Source of the DNA: Polaribacter sp. MED152
GTDB lineage: Bacteria; Bacteroidota; Bacteroidia; Flavobacteriales; Flavobacteriaceae
Reading direction: 5' to 3'
Length of the DNA: 64,000 nt
NCBI RefSeq assembly: GCF_000152945.2
Contig: NC_020830.1
Location: 2,056,501 to 2,120,500, forward strand
Shown here: piece after piece, positions 41,957-50,905 of the stretch
How the letters are laid out: the number at the start of each line of letters is the position of its first letter
Numbering within the stretch: position 1 is the first letter of the stretch
Position numbers and translations under genes: made by a program
Notes under the pieces: generated by a model
Database searches by the model: none
Told to the model about the DNA's origin: nothing
Seen by the model: only the letters and a program-made list of their open reading frames with translations

Positions 41957-42052
41957 AACTACAGTTAATTCTTTTTTAGAAGTTCTATTTTTAGATTAAG
42001 AATAAATCATTTTTATTTGTATTTTTGAGGTTGATATTAAACTACTCGCTTC

Positions 42053-43321
42053 TTGAAAAATATAGTAATTCTCTTCGTTTTTATTCTTGCATTTACATCT
42101 TGTAAAGAAGAAGATAAAGCACCTGAAAGCCAGAAAATTGTTGAACCAGAGCCAGAAATAAGATTTGGTTACAAAATAGACGATTATAAGGTTATTCAAG
42201 ATACTATAAAAAGTGGTGAAAGTTTTGGAATCATCTTAGACAGGCATCATGTTTTTTATCCTAAAATAAATCAAATTGCGGCAACTGTAAAAGAAACTTT
42301 CGATGTTAGAAAAGTAAGAGCAGGTAAGCCTTACACCATCTTAGCAAGTAAAGATTCTACAGAGAAAGCACAAGTTTTTATTTATAAGCACGATAAAATA
42401 AATGCCACAATTGTAGATTTTAAAGACTCTGTAATTACAGCCAAAGTATATAAAAAGCCAATTCGTTTGGTAGAAAAAGTGGCAAGTGGCGTTGTAAATA
42501 GCAATTTTACAATCTCTATGGACAGTTTAGGTTTAAGACCAAACCTTACCTATAAAGTTGCAGATATTTATGCTTGGACTTTAGATTTCTTAAGACTTCA
42601 AAAAGGGGATTCTTTTAAAATTGTTTATGAAGAAAAATTTATAGACGATTCTACATTTGCAGGTTATGGAAATGTAAAATCTGCAGTATTTAGACACAAA
42701 GGAAAAGATTTATATGCATTTCGTTTTTTAGCAGATTCTACTTTAAACATTCATGAATATTATGATGATGAAGCAAATATGCTTAGAAGTCAATTTTTGA
42801 AAGCTCCAATAAAATTTCAATATAGAATATCATCTAGATATAACTTAAGAAGAAGAATCGCTTATTATGGCAATAAAATAAGACCTCATAGAGGTACAGA
42901 TTTTGCTGCTAAAATAGGTACTCCAATTATTGCTACAGCAAGCGGAACTGTTGTAGAATCTACAAGAAGAGGTGGTAATGGTAAATATGTAAAAATTAAA
43001 CACAACAGTACCTATTCTACCCAATATTTACATATGAGTAATCAAGCTGTAAAAAAGGGGCAATATGTAAAACAAGGTGATGTTATTGGTTATGTTGGCA
43101 TGACAGGTAATACTGGAGGTCCACATGTTTGCTATCGTTTCTGGAAGTATGGAAAACAAGTAGATCCTCTAAGAGAAAAATTACCTGCAGCAGAACCAAT
43201 GAAAAACAATGTTAAACCATCATTTTTCGAGTATATCAAACCTTTAAAGTATCAATTAGATTACGAAAGAGTAGAGGTTCCTGAACCACAAGAAGTTAAA
43301 GAAATTATTGCACAAAACTAA
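42053..43321 (+). CDS. M23 family metallopeptidase lipoprotein, TTG start
   Basis: 422 residues, TTG at 42053 chosen because it starts a lipoprotein signal (MKNIVILFVFILAFTSC, Cys17). The middle (about 60-230) has LysM- or OapA-like stretches ('SGESFGIILDRH', 'LQKGDSFKIVYEEK') and the C-terminal M23 domain (about 275-375) has 'HRGTDFAAKIGTPIIAT' and 'GNTGGPHVCYRFWKYG'. In the second the zinc motif HxH appears as HVCY, so one His ligand seems replaced. It may thus be a non-catalytic regulator of peptidoglycan hydrolysis, though alignment is needed. TATTTTTG (42020-42027) is a likely -7 box. Confidence 0.88.
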   Translation: MKNIVILFVFILAFTSCKEEDKAPESQKIVEPEPEIRFGYKIDDYKVIQDTIKSGESFGIILDRHHVFYPKINQIAATVKETFDVRKVRAGKPYTILASKDSTEKAQVFIYKHDKINATIVDFKDSVITAKVYKKPIRLVEKVASGVVNSNFTISMDSLGLRPNLTYKVADIYAWTLDFLRLQKGDSFKIVYEEKFIDDSTFAGYGNVKSAVFRHKGKDLYAFRFLADSTLNIHEYYDDEANMLRSQFLKAPIKFQYRISSRYNLRRRIAYYGNKIRPHRGTDFAAKIGTPIIATASGTVVESTRRGGNGKYVKIKHNSTYSTQYLHMSNQAVKKGQYVKQGDVIGYVGMTGNTGGPHVCYRFWKYGKQVDPLREKLPAAEPMKNNVKPSFFEYIKPLKYQLDYERVEVPEPQEVKEIIAQN

Positions 43322-43324
43322 ACA

Positions 43325-44893
43325 ATGGCTTTACCAAACAACAACCCAACCAAAACAAATGCTTGGCAGCAATTAACAAATCATTTTAATGAAATTAAAG
43401 ACATTAAAATTCAAGATTTGTATAAAGATGAAAACAGAAAAGAAGACTTTACGCTCGCGTTAAAAGATTTAACTGTAGATTTTTCTAAAAACAGAATAAC
43501 ATCAGAAACCATAAAGTTATTGGTAGATTTGGCTGAAGAAGTTGGTTTAAAACAAGCCATAGAAAGTCAGTTTAATGGCGAGGTTATTAATGTAACAGAA
43601 GGCAGAGCTGTTTTGCATACTGCTTTAAGAAGTAACTCAGAAGATGCTGTTCTAGTTGATGGTAAAAACATTAAGCCACAAATACAAACCGCTTTACGTA
43701 AAATTAGAAGTTTTAGTAATAAAGTGATTTCTGGAAAATGGAAAGGTTATACAGGTAAATCTATTACAGATATTGTAAACATAGGAATTGGTGGTTCTGA
43801 CCTTGGGCCAGATATGATTGTAGAATCTTTACAATATTATAAGAATCATTTAAATACACATTTTGTTTCTAATGTAGATGGTGATCATGTTTCTGAAATT
43901 ATAAAACGTTTAAACCCAGAAACTACTTTATTTGTAATTGTATCAAAAACATTTACAACGCAAGAAACCATTACTAATGCAGAAACCATTAAAAATTGGT
44001 TCTTAAAATCTGCTACAATTTTTGATATTCCAAAACACTTTGTTGCAGTTTCTACAAATTTGGAAGCCGTAGATAATTTTGGAATCGATAAAAAAAATGT
44101 TTTTCCTATGTGGAATTGGGTTGGTGGTCGTTTTTCTTTATGGTCTGCAGTAGGTTTATCAATTAGTTTATCTGTTGGTTTTGATAATTACAGAGCATTA
44201 TTAGATGGTGCAGAAGAAATGGATATCCATTTTAGAAATCAAGATTTTGAAAGTAATATTCCTGTAGTTTTAGCCCTTTTAAGTATTTGGTATAACAACT
44301 TTTATATGGCAGAAACAGAAGCTGTTTTACCTTACTCACAATATTTAAAGAAGCTTCCAGATTATTTACAACAAGCTATTATGGAAAGTAATGGTAAAGG
44401 TGTAGATAGAAATGGAGAAAAGATAGACTATCAAACAGGAACAATTGTATGGGGTAGTACAGGTACTAATATGCAACATGCATTTATGCAATTGGTACAT
44501 CAAGGTACAAAGTTAATTCCTGCAGATTTTATTGGTTACAAAGAATCTTTGTATGGCTTAACAGATCATCATAAAAAATTAATGGCCAATTACTATGGTC
44601 AGATGGATGCTTTAGCATTTGGTAAAACTAAAGAAGAAGTTCATTTAGAACTACAATTTTCTGGTAATACCGAACAAATTAATACTTTACTACCATTTAA
44701 AGTTTTTGAAGGTAACAGACCAAGTAACTCAATTTTGTTTGATAAACTTACACCTAAATCATTAGGTAAATTAGTAGCTTTATATGAACATAAGATATTT
44801 ACACAAGGAATTTTATGGAATATCTATAGCTATGATCAATTTGGAGTTGAGCTAGGAAAAGAATTGGCAAAAAAATTACTGGATAAGCAGTAA
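43325..44893 (+). CDS. pgi: Glucose-6-phosphate isomerase
   Basis: 522 residues. It interconverts glucose 6-phosphate and fructose 6-phosphate. Signatures: 'DIVNIGIGGSDLGPDMIVESL' (in part), 'FVIVSKTFTTQETITNAE', 'PMWNWVGGRFSLWSAVGLS' (PGI signature 1), 'GTIVWGSTGTNMQHAFMQLVHQG' (partly shown) and 'FDQFGVELGKELAKKL'-like PGI signature 2 (here YDQFGVELGKELAK). It starts 3 bases after the M23 gene and is probably co-transcribed with it, though functionally unrelated. Confidence 0.98.
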   Translation: MALPNNNPTKTNAWQQLTNHFNEIKDIKIQDLYKDENRKEDFTLALKDLTVDFSKNRITSETIKLLVDLAEEVGLKQAIESQFNGEVINVTEGRAVLHTALRSNSEDAVLVDGKNIKPQIQTALRKIRSFSNKVISGKWKGYTGKSITDIVNIGIGGSDLGPDMIVESLQYYKNHLNTHFVSNVDGDHVSEIIKRLNPETTLFVIVSKTFTTQETITNAETIKNWFLKSATIFDIPKHFVAVSTNLEAVDNFGIDKKNVFPMWNWVGGRFSLWSAVGLSISLSVGFDNYRALLDGAEEMDIHFRNQDFESNIPVVLALLSIWYNNFYMAETEAVLPYSQYLKKLPDYLQQAIMESNGKGVDRNGEKIDYQTGTIVWGSTGTNMQHAFMQLVHQGTKLIPADFIGYKESLYGLTDHHKKLMANYYGQMDALAFGKTKEEVHLELQFSGNTEQINTLLPFKVFEGNRPSNSILFDKLTPKSLGKLVALYEHKIFTQGILWNIYSYDQFGVELGKELAKKLLDKQ

Positions 44894-44961
44894 TCTGCCC
44901 TTATTTCGAGGCTAATTTTAATTAATTAACAACTTCTTAAAATAGACTTTTATTTAAAAAT

Positions 44962-45004
44962 AACCTAAATCATTACTCATTAGTGATTTAGGTTGTTTTT
45001 TTTA
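44962..45004 (+). terminator. Terminator after pgi
   Basis: AACCTAAATCA (44962-44972) with TGATTTAGGTT (44984-44994), 11-base loop containing ACTCATTAG, then a T-rich run. Confidence 0.9.
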
Positions 45005-45107
45005 TTTTATTGATTCATAATTATATGTTAAACCTTAACATTCAATTAACAACACACGTGTAAAAATTAGAGAATTTTGCAAAACATTTAACAAACTTAA
45101 TTCAACA

Positions 45108-47711
45108 ATGAAAAATTTTAAAAACTTATTATTTGTAGCGTTATTCTTTATTTCGGCTACAGTTTTAGGACAAACCAAAATTACTGGTGTGATTGTGGAT
45201 GACACAAATCAACCAATGCCAAGTGCTAGTATTCTTGAGAAAGGTACTACTAATGGTACTCAAACAGATTTTGATGGTAACTTTACGTTAACTACTAAAA
45301 GCAACTCAGGTGTTTTAGTAATTTCTTACATTGGTTACAAGTCTAAAGAAGTTAGTTTCAGCAGTTCAAAAACGAACTTAGGAACAATTAAATTATTTAT
45401 GGATGAAAACTCTTTAGAAGAAGTAGTTATCGTTGGTAAAGGTGTAATTGATTTAGCAGGTGGTAGAAAAACTCCTGTTGCTGTTTCTACAATTAAAGCA
45501 GCTGAAATTCAGAAAAAAGTAGGTACACAAGATGTTACTATGACATTAGTAAACACACCTTCTATCTACGTTGCTGGTCAAGCAGGTGGTTTTGGAGATT
45601 CTAGAATTTCTGTTCGTGGTTTTGATCAAACAAACACTGCATTCTTATTAAATGGTCAGCCAATTAACGGAATGGAAGATGGTAGAATGTATTGGTCTAA
45701 CTGGTCTGGAGTTAATGACATTGCTAGTGCAATTCAAATTCAGAGAGGTTTAGGTGCATCTAAATTAGCTATTTCTTCAGTTGGTGGTACAATGAACTTT
45801 GTAACAAAAACTACAGACAAACAAGAAGGTGGTTATTTCTATGCAGGTACTGCAAACGATAGTTACTTAAAAACTACTGTATCTTACAATACAGGAATGA
45901 ATGATAATGGATGGGGAACAAGCGTTATGTTATCTCATTGGCAAGGTGAAGGTTACAACAATGGAACAAAAGGTCAAGGTCAAACTTACTTCATTTCTTT
46001 TGGTTACAAGCCTAATGACAACCATAACTTTAACTTCTTAATTACAGGAGCTCCACAATGGCATGATCAAAACTTTACAAAAAGTATTTCTACATACTTA
46101 GAGAATGGTTTTAAATACAACAACAACTTTGGTTTTTACCAAGGACAATACTTAACAGAAAGAAGAAACTTCTACCACAAACCAGTTTTAAACTTAAACT
46201 GGGATTATACAATCTCTGATGACACTAGTTTATCTACAGTATTATATGCTTCTTTTGGTAGAGGTGGAGGAACTGGAAACAGAGGTAACAGAGAAAGAAC
46301 TGCAGATGGTTTAATTGACTATGATGCAATCTATGCTAACAATGCTGCTACAGGTGGTGATGGTAACTTCGGAAACGACGCTTATATTACAAGAGCTTCT
46401 ATGAACTTACATAGCTGGTATGGTGTTGTATCTAACTTAGAAACTAAAATTTCTGAAAATGTAACTTGGAATGTTGGTACAGACTTAAGAACATACTATG
46501 GTACTCACTTTAGACAAGTTGAAAACTTTCACGGTTTAACTTCTTGGACAGAAGACAGAAGTTTAAGAGATGATACAGACAATAGAGTTGGGCCAAGTGT
46601 ATCTGTTACTGCAACAGAAAGCATGAACGCTAACCCATGGGAAGCAACTTTCAATACAATGTCTGAAGATCAAAGAATTGATTACGATAACAGCGAAAGA
46701 ATTTCTTACGGAGGTTTATTTACTCAATTAGAGTATGCTGATGAAACTGTATCTGCATTTTTCCAAGGATCTGTATCTAATCAATCTCACCAGAGATTTG
46801 ACAGATATGATTATCAAGAAGAATTTGAGGATTCAGAAAAAATCAACAACTTTGGTTATAACATTAAAGCAGGTTTAGGTTTTAAATTAAGCGATAACAG
46901 TAACTACTATTTCAATACAGGTTACTATTCACGTCAGCCTTACCATGATAATATCTTTAACCAATTTACAAATGCAGTTAACCCATCATCTCAAAACGAA
47001 AAAATCTTCGGTTTAGAAATGGGATATAACTACAGAAGCGAAAAGTTTAGTGCAAACGTAAACTTATACAGTACTTCTTGGAGAGATAGAGTAGATGGTT
47101 TTTCAGATGTAGATCCAACTACAGGTGTAGTTACAATTACTCAAACTACAGGTCAAAACCAATACCATATGGGTGTTGAGGTAGATTTCATTGCTAACAT
47201 TACAGATAACTTCAGATTAAAAGGATTTACTTCTATTGGAGACTGGAAATATAAAGGTGAATTAACTACTTTAGTTTTTGACGAAGACAGAAACCAAATT
47301 GGTGCTGCTTCTACTGTTGATGTAGATGGTATTAATGTTGGAGATGCTGCTCAGTTTACTGCAGGTTTAGGATTTGATTATTCAATCTTAGATAACTTAA
47401 GTATTGATGCAGATTACAGATTTTACGATAACTTATTTGCTAACGTAAGTCCAACTCAAGGTCAATTACAGTTACCTTCTTATAACATTACAGATGCAGG
47501 TGTATCTTACACTTTCAACTTAAAGAATGATAAGTCATTAGACTTTAGAGCTAACGTAAACAACGTATTCGATGCTAGATATATTTCTGAATTATCTTCA
47601 GCAAATCAAGCAACTTCTAACTCAACACTTTATAAAGGAATCGATGTTTCTAACAGAGGTTACTTTGGTTTAGGTAGAACTTGGAATGCAAGTGTTAGAT
47701 ATAACTTCTAA
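45108..47711 (+). CDS. TonB-dependent receptor with carboxypeptidase-regulatory N-domain
   Basis: 867 residues. Signal peptide 1-21 (ending VLGQ), a CarboxypepD_reg-like domain (about 22-100, 'ITGVIVDDTNQPMPSASILEKGT'), a plug (about 115-230, 'VSVRGFDQTNTAFLLNGQPINGMEDG' in pieces) and a 22-strand barrel ending in the aromatic 'WNASVRYNF'. It is an outer-membrane active transporter. No SusD gene follows, so it is not a SusC-type glycan importer; siderophore, vitamin or peptide cargo is possible. Upstream there is a TTAACA pair 11 bases apart and the palindrome ACACGTGT (45054-45061). Confidence 0.95.
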   Translation: MKNFKNLLFVALFFISATVLGQTKITGVIVDDTNQPMPSASILEKGTTNGTQTDFDGNFTLTTKSNSGVLVISYIGYKSKEVSFSSSKTNLGTIKLFMDENSLEEVVIVGKGVIDLAGGRKTPVAVSTIKAAEIQKKVGTQDVTMTLVNTPSIYVAGQAGGFGDSRISVRGFDQTNTAFLLNGQPINGMEDGRMYWSNWSGVNDIASAIQIQRGLGASKLAISSVGGTMNFVTKTTDKQEGGYFYAGTANDSYLKTTVSYNTGMNDNGWGTSVMLSHWQGEGYNNGTKGQGQTYFISFGYKPNDNHNFNFLITGAPQWHDQNFTKSISTYLENGFKYNNNFGFYQGQYLTERRNFYHKPVLNLNWDYTISDDTSLSTVLYASFGRGGGTGNRGNRERTADGLIDYDAIYANNAATGGDGNFGNDAYITRASMNLHSWYGVVSNLETKISENVTWNVGTDLRTYYGTHFRQVENFHGLTSWTEDRSLRDDTDNRVGPSVSVTATESMNANPWEATFNTMSEDQRIDYDNSERISYGGLFTQLEYADETVSAFFQGSVSNQSHQRFDRYDYQEEFEDSEKINNFGYNIKAGLGFKLSDNSNYYFNTGYYSRQPYHDNIFNQFTNAVNPSSQNEKIFGLEMGYNYRSEKFSANVNLYSTSWRDRVDGFSDVDPTTGVVTITQTTGQNQYHMGVEVDFIANITDNFRLKGFTSIGDWKYKGELTTLVFDEDRNQIGAASTVDVDGINVGDAAQFTAGLGFDYSILDNLSIDADYRFYDNLFANVSPTQGQLQLPSYNITDAGVSYTFNLKNDKSLDFRANVNNVFDARYISELSSANQATSNSTLYKGIDVSNRGYFGLGRTWNASVRYNF

Positions 47712-47737
47712 TATTTAAGAGTTTATTTATTATATAG

Positions 47738-47766
47738 AAAACCACCTCATTTGAGGTGGTTTTTTT
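47738..47766 (+). terminator. Terminator after the TonB receptor gene
   Basis: AAAACCACCTCA (47738-47749) and TGAGGTGGTTTT (47752-47763), followed by more T. Strong GC core for this AT-rich region. Confidence 0.92.
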
Positions 47767-47811
47767 ATACTTAAAATTGTAACTTTACACTATTAAACAT
47801 CACTATCTATT

Positions 47812-48234
47812 ATGAAAGAAGTACACTCTTATTGGGCCTATTTAGTTTTAGCTATTTTAATTTTTGCTGTAATAAATGCAATCATTGGTTTAACACAGAA
47901 AAAACAATTTACAGATAAAGATTTAAGAATAGGTTTATTTACTTTAATTGTAACTCATATTCAATTATTAATTGGTTTGGCTTGGTATTTTATGTCTCCT
48001 TGGTTTGAGGCATTAACTAATGATGCCAGCACAGTTATGAAAACTAAAGCGGTTAGATTATTAGCAGTAGAACACCCAAGTATGATGATTATTGCAATAA
48101 TCTTAATTACAATAGGATGGTCTAAGCACAAGAAAAAAACAACAAGTGAAGGTAAATTTAAAACCTTTGCAATCTTTTATGGTTTAGGTTTATTAGTGAT
48201 ACTTTCAAGAATACCTTGGAGCAACTGGATTTAG
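47812..48234 (+). CDS. Four-helix membrane protein, cytochrome b-like, unknown role
   Basis: 140 residues with four membrane helices (about 8-28, 40-60, 82-102, 115-133). Conserved-looking His residues lie at helix ends: HSYWAYLVL, VTHIQLLIGL and EHPSMMI; two or three could ligate heme. Flavobacterial relatives are commonly annotated 'cytochrome B', without experimental support that I know of. It is 3 bases from plsC, which is 4 bases from the desaturase, so it shares a transcript with lipid genes. An electron-transfer role for the desaturase is attractive but unproven. Confidence 0.7.
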   Translation: MKEVHSYWAYLVLAILIFAVINAIIGLTQKKQFTDKDLRIGLFTLIVTHIQLLIGLAWYFMSPWFEALTNDASTVMKTKAVRLLAVEHPSMMIIAIILITIGWSKHKKKTTSEGKFKTFAIFYGLGLLVILSRIPWSNWI

Positions 48235-48237
48235 TGA

Positions 48238-48966
48238 ATGAGGATAATTAGTTATTTACTATCACCAATATTTGCAGTTACATTTATATTGCTATTGGTA
48301 ATATTTCATCCATTACAATGGATTGCCTTTAACGTTTTTGGCAGAAAAGCACACGAAGCTGTTGTTGCAGCACTTAACTTTTTTCTGGTCAAATCTTTGT
48401 TGATTTTAGGAGTACCTATGTTCTTAAAAAACGAACACGAACTCCCTAAAAACACTTCGTTAATATTTGTAGCAAATCATCAAAGTACTTTCGATATTCC
48501 TCCTATAGGTTGGTATTTTAGAGAGTTTAAACCAAAATTTGTAGCCAAATATGAATTAGGAAAAGGTATACCAAGTGTTTCTTACAACTTAAGACATGGA
48601 GGTGCAGCTTTAATCAATAGAAAAGATCCTAAGCAAGCAATTTCTGCATTAGTAGACTTTTCAAAACGAATTAATAAAAATAAATGGGGAGCTATTATTT
48701 TTCCTGAAGGAACAAGAAGTAAAACTGGCGAACCTAAAAAATTTGCTTCAAACGGTTTAAAGGTAATTACGAAATACAATAAAGACGGTTATGTTGTACC
48801 TTTAACCATAAACAATTCTTGGAAAGTGTTTAAATACGGTAAATTCCCTTTGGGTATTGGAAGCCCAATTACCATTACTACACACAAACCTATTAAAATA
48901 GATTCTATGCCTTTTGATGAACTATTGGCACAAACAGAATCAGTAATTAAAGAACATATAAATTAA
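48238..48966 (+). CDS. plsC: 1-acyl-sn-glycerol-3-phosphate acyltransferase
   Basis: 242 residues. N-terminal membrane helix (about 5-28), catalytic motif NHQSTFD (HX4D) near 78-84, 'GGAALINRKDPKQAI', and the glycerophosphate-binding 'IIFPEGTRSKTGEPKKFASNG' shown in part with FPEGTRS. It adds the second acyl chain to make phosphatidic acid at the inner membrane. It lies between the cytochrome-like gene and the acyl-ACP desaturase, so the operon makes and tailors membrane lipids. Confidence 0.93.
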   Translation: MRIISYLLSPIFAVTFILLLVIFHPLQWIAFNVFGRKAHEAVVAALNFFLVKSLLILGVPMFLKNEHELPKNTSLIFVANHQSTFDIPPIGWYFREFKPKFVAKYELGKGIPSVSYNLRHGGAALINRKDPKQAISALVDFSKRINKNKWGAIIFPEGTRSKTGEPKKFASNGLKVITKYNKDGYVVPLTINNSWKVFKYGKFPLGIGSPITITTHKPIKIDSMPFDELLAQTESVIKEHIN

Positions 48967-48970
48967 AAAA

Positions 48971-49954
48971 ATGTCGATAAAAAACATAAGGATTGAAGTT
49001 ATGCAAACTTTAGAAAAAAAGATGCAGAGCTTCATGGATACTTATTTAATACCTGCTGAAAAAATTTGGCAGCCAACAGATTTTTTACCTAATTCTCAAG
49101 ATGATTCATTTATTAGTGAAGTAGAAGAAATTAGAGAAATATCTAAAGAATTACATGATGACTTTTGGGTTGTTTTAGTTGGTGATACCATCACTGAAGA
49201 AGCATTACCAACTTACGAATCTTGGTTGTTAGATTTAGATGGGGTAACTCAAGATCCAGATAATAGCTGGGCAAAATGGGTAAGAACATGGACAGCCGAA
49301 GAAAACAGACATGGAGATGTTTTAAACAAATATCTTTATTTATCTGGTAGAGTTAATATGCGTGAAGTAGAAATTTCTACCCAGCATTTAATTGCAGATG
49401 GTTTTGATATTGGTACTTCCACAGATCCCTACAAGAATTTTGTGTATACAACTTTTCAAGAATTAGCAACTTACATTTCTCATAATAACGTAGCTAAAAT
49501 CGCACGTAAGAAAGGACATAAAGCATTAGCAAAAATGTCTAAAATTATTGCTGGAGATGAGATGCGTCATCATCAAGCATATTCACACTTCGTCAAAGAG
49601 ATATTTAAGATAGATCCTTCAGAAATGATGTTGGCTTTTCAACATATGATGAAACATAAAATTGTAATGCCAGCCATGCATTTAAGAGAATCTTTTGGAG
49701 AAAAAGGAAGTCTTTTCGACGACTTTTCTACAGTAGCTCAAAGAATAGGGGTGTATACAGGTTTTGATTATGTAGATATCTTAAAGAAATTAAACGCAGC
49801 TTGGGAAATAGATAAGATTACAAACCTTACACCTGAAGCAGAAAAGGCAAGAGATTTCTTAATGAATTTGCCTAACAGAATGTACAGAATTACAGAACGT
49901 ATAAAAGTACCAGATACCGAATTTAAGTTTAAATGGATGTTACAACCAAGTTAG
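48971..49954 (+). CDS. Acyl-ACP desaturase (soluble, diiron)
   Basis: 327 residues, resembling plant stearoyl-ACP delta-9 desaturases. The diiron helices are visible: 'VGDTITEEALPTYESW' (first Glu), 'AEENRHGDVLNKY' (Glu111, His114), 'TTFQELATYISHNN' and 'GDEMRHHQAYSHF'. It introduces a double bond into acyl chains on ACP. Four bases after plsC. In cold-marine bacteria such an enzyme helps membrane fluidity (inference). The required ferredoxin is not encoded beside it. Its terminator is bidirectional. Confidence 0.94.
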   Translation: MSIKNIRIEVMQTLEKKMQSFMDTYLIPAEKIWQPTDFLPNSQDDSFISEVEEIREISKELHDDFWVVLVGDTITEEALPTYESWLLDLDGVTQDPDNSWAKWVRTWTAEENRHGDVLNKYLYLSGRVNMREVEISTQHLIADGFDIGTSTDPYKNFVYTTFQELATYISHNNVAKIARKKGHKALAKMSKIIAGDEMRHHQAYSHFVKEIFKIDPSEMMLAFQHMMKHKIVMPAMHLRESFGEKGSLFDDFSTVAQRIGVYTGFDYVDILKKLNAAWEIDKITNLTPEAEKARDFLMNLPNRMYRITERIKVPDTEFKFKWMLQPS

Positions 49955-50010
49955 ACTTTCTTATTCTTAGAAATGATACAGAACTATACTTGAAATAGTA
50001 TAGCCAAAAA

Positions 50011-50044
50011 AAATTCCCATTAGTTTCTAATGGGAATTTTTTTA
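50011..50044. terminator. Bidirectional terminator between desaturase and nitrilase genes
   Basis: AAATTCCCATTAG (50011-50023) and CTAATGGGAATTT (50027-50039), loop TTT, with A-run before and T-run after. Confidence 0.92.
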
Positions 50045-50053
50045 TCATACCAT

Positions 50054-50839
50054 TTATTTATTGATAGTAAATGAGTCTTTATCCTTTAAAAAACCAAGTT
50101 TATTTCTAACCTTATTTTGATGATCTTTTTTTAAAACAGCAGAAATAATTCCAACTTCATTCTCATCTAAATTAGAAAGTGTTTCACCTAAATAATCTAC
50201 AATTAAAGAACTTCCAGAATATTGATAGTTATTAGCATCTAGCCCAGTTCTATTTACGCCAATTGTATAACTCATGTTTTCTATTGCACGTGCTTTTAAA
50301 AGCGTTCTCCAAGCTTTAATTCTTGTAACAGGCCAATTAGCCATATAAATTAGGATGTCATAATTTTCAGTATTTCTTGCCCAAACAGGAAACCTTAGAT
50401 CATAACAAATTAGTGGGCATATTTTCCATCCTTTAAAATCTATAATTATCCTATCAGTTCCTGATGAATACACCTTATGTTCACCTGCCAAAGTAAATGA
50501 ATGCCTTTTGTCATAAACATCAATTTTACCTGAGGGTTGTATAAAAACTAACCTATTATAAAACTGATTACCATCTTCAATAACCAAACTTCCTGTAATA
50601 GCAATATCATATTCATTTGCTATTTTCTTCATCCAAGTAATGCTTAAACCGTTCATAGATTCAGCAACATTTTTTGGTTGCATTGTAAACCCTGTAGTAA
50701 ACATTTCAGGTAAAATTACTAAATCTGTGCTAGCAGATAAGTTTTTAATTTTATCCTCAAAAAATTTTAAATTTTCAGCTGGATTTTCCCAAATTAAATC
50801 TGCTTGTATACCAACTACATGTAATTCGTTTTTCATCAA
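50054..50839 (-). CDS. Carbon-nitrogen hydrolase, omega-amidase (YafV/Nit2) type
   Basis: 261 residues. The catalytic triad of the nitrilase fold is complete: Glu45 (LPEMFTTGF), Lys111 (YDKRHSF) and Cys145 (CPLICYDLRFP). 'MFTTGFTMQP', 'FTLAGEHKVY' and 'MANWPVTRIKAWRTLLKARAIENM' (partly shown) match omega-amidases that deaminate 2-oxoglutaramate or 2-oxosuccinamate, repairing the product of glutamine transaminases. Two ATGs in a row (50839, 50836) can serve as the start. It is divergent from the AddB-like gene. Confidence 0.92.
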   Translation of the reverse strand: MMKNELHVVGIQADLIWENPAENLKFFEDKIKNLSASTDLVILPEMFTTGFTMQPKNVAESMNGLSITWMKKIANEYDIAITGSLVIEDGNQFYNRLVFIQPSGKIDVYDKRHSFTLAGEHKVYSSGTDRIIIDFKGWKICPLICYDLRFPVWARNTENYDILIYMANWPVTRIKAWRTLLKARAIENMSYTIGVNRTGLDANNYQYSGSSLIVDYLGETLSNLDENEVGIISAVLKKDHQNKVRNKLGFLKDKDSFTINK

Positions 50840-50905
50840 AATAAAATTAAGGTTTACAGAACTATAAATGTAAGTTTTTGTAATTTAGAAAACCAAAAAA
50901 AGGCT

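Noticed and set aside
45108..47711. SusC/SusD polysaccharide utilisation locus
   Set aside because: The TonB receptor is followed by a terminator and a cytochrome-like gene, with no SusD; the GH53 enzyme is 40 kb away.
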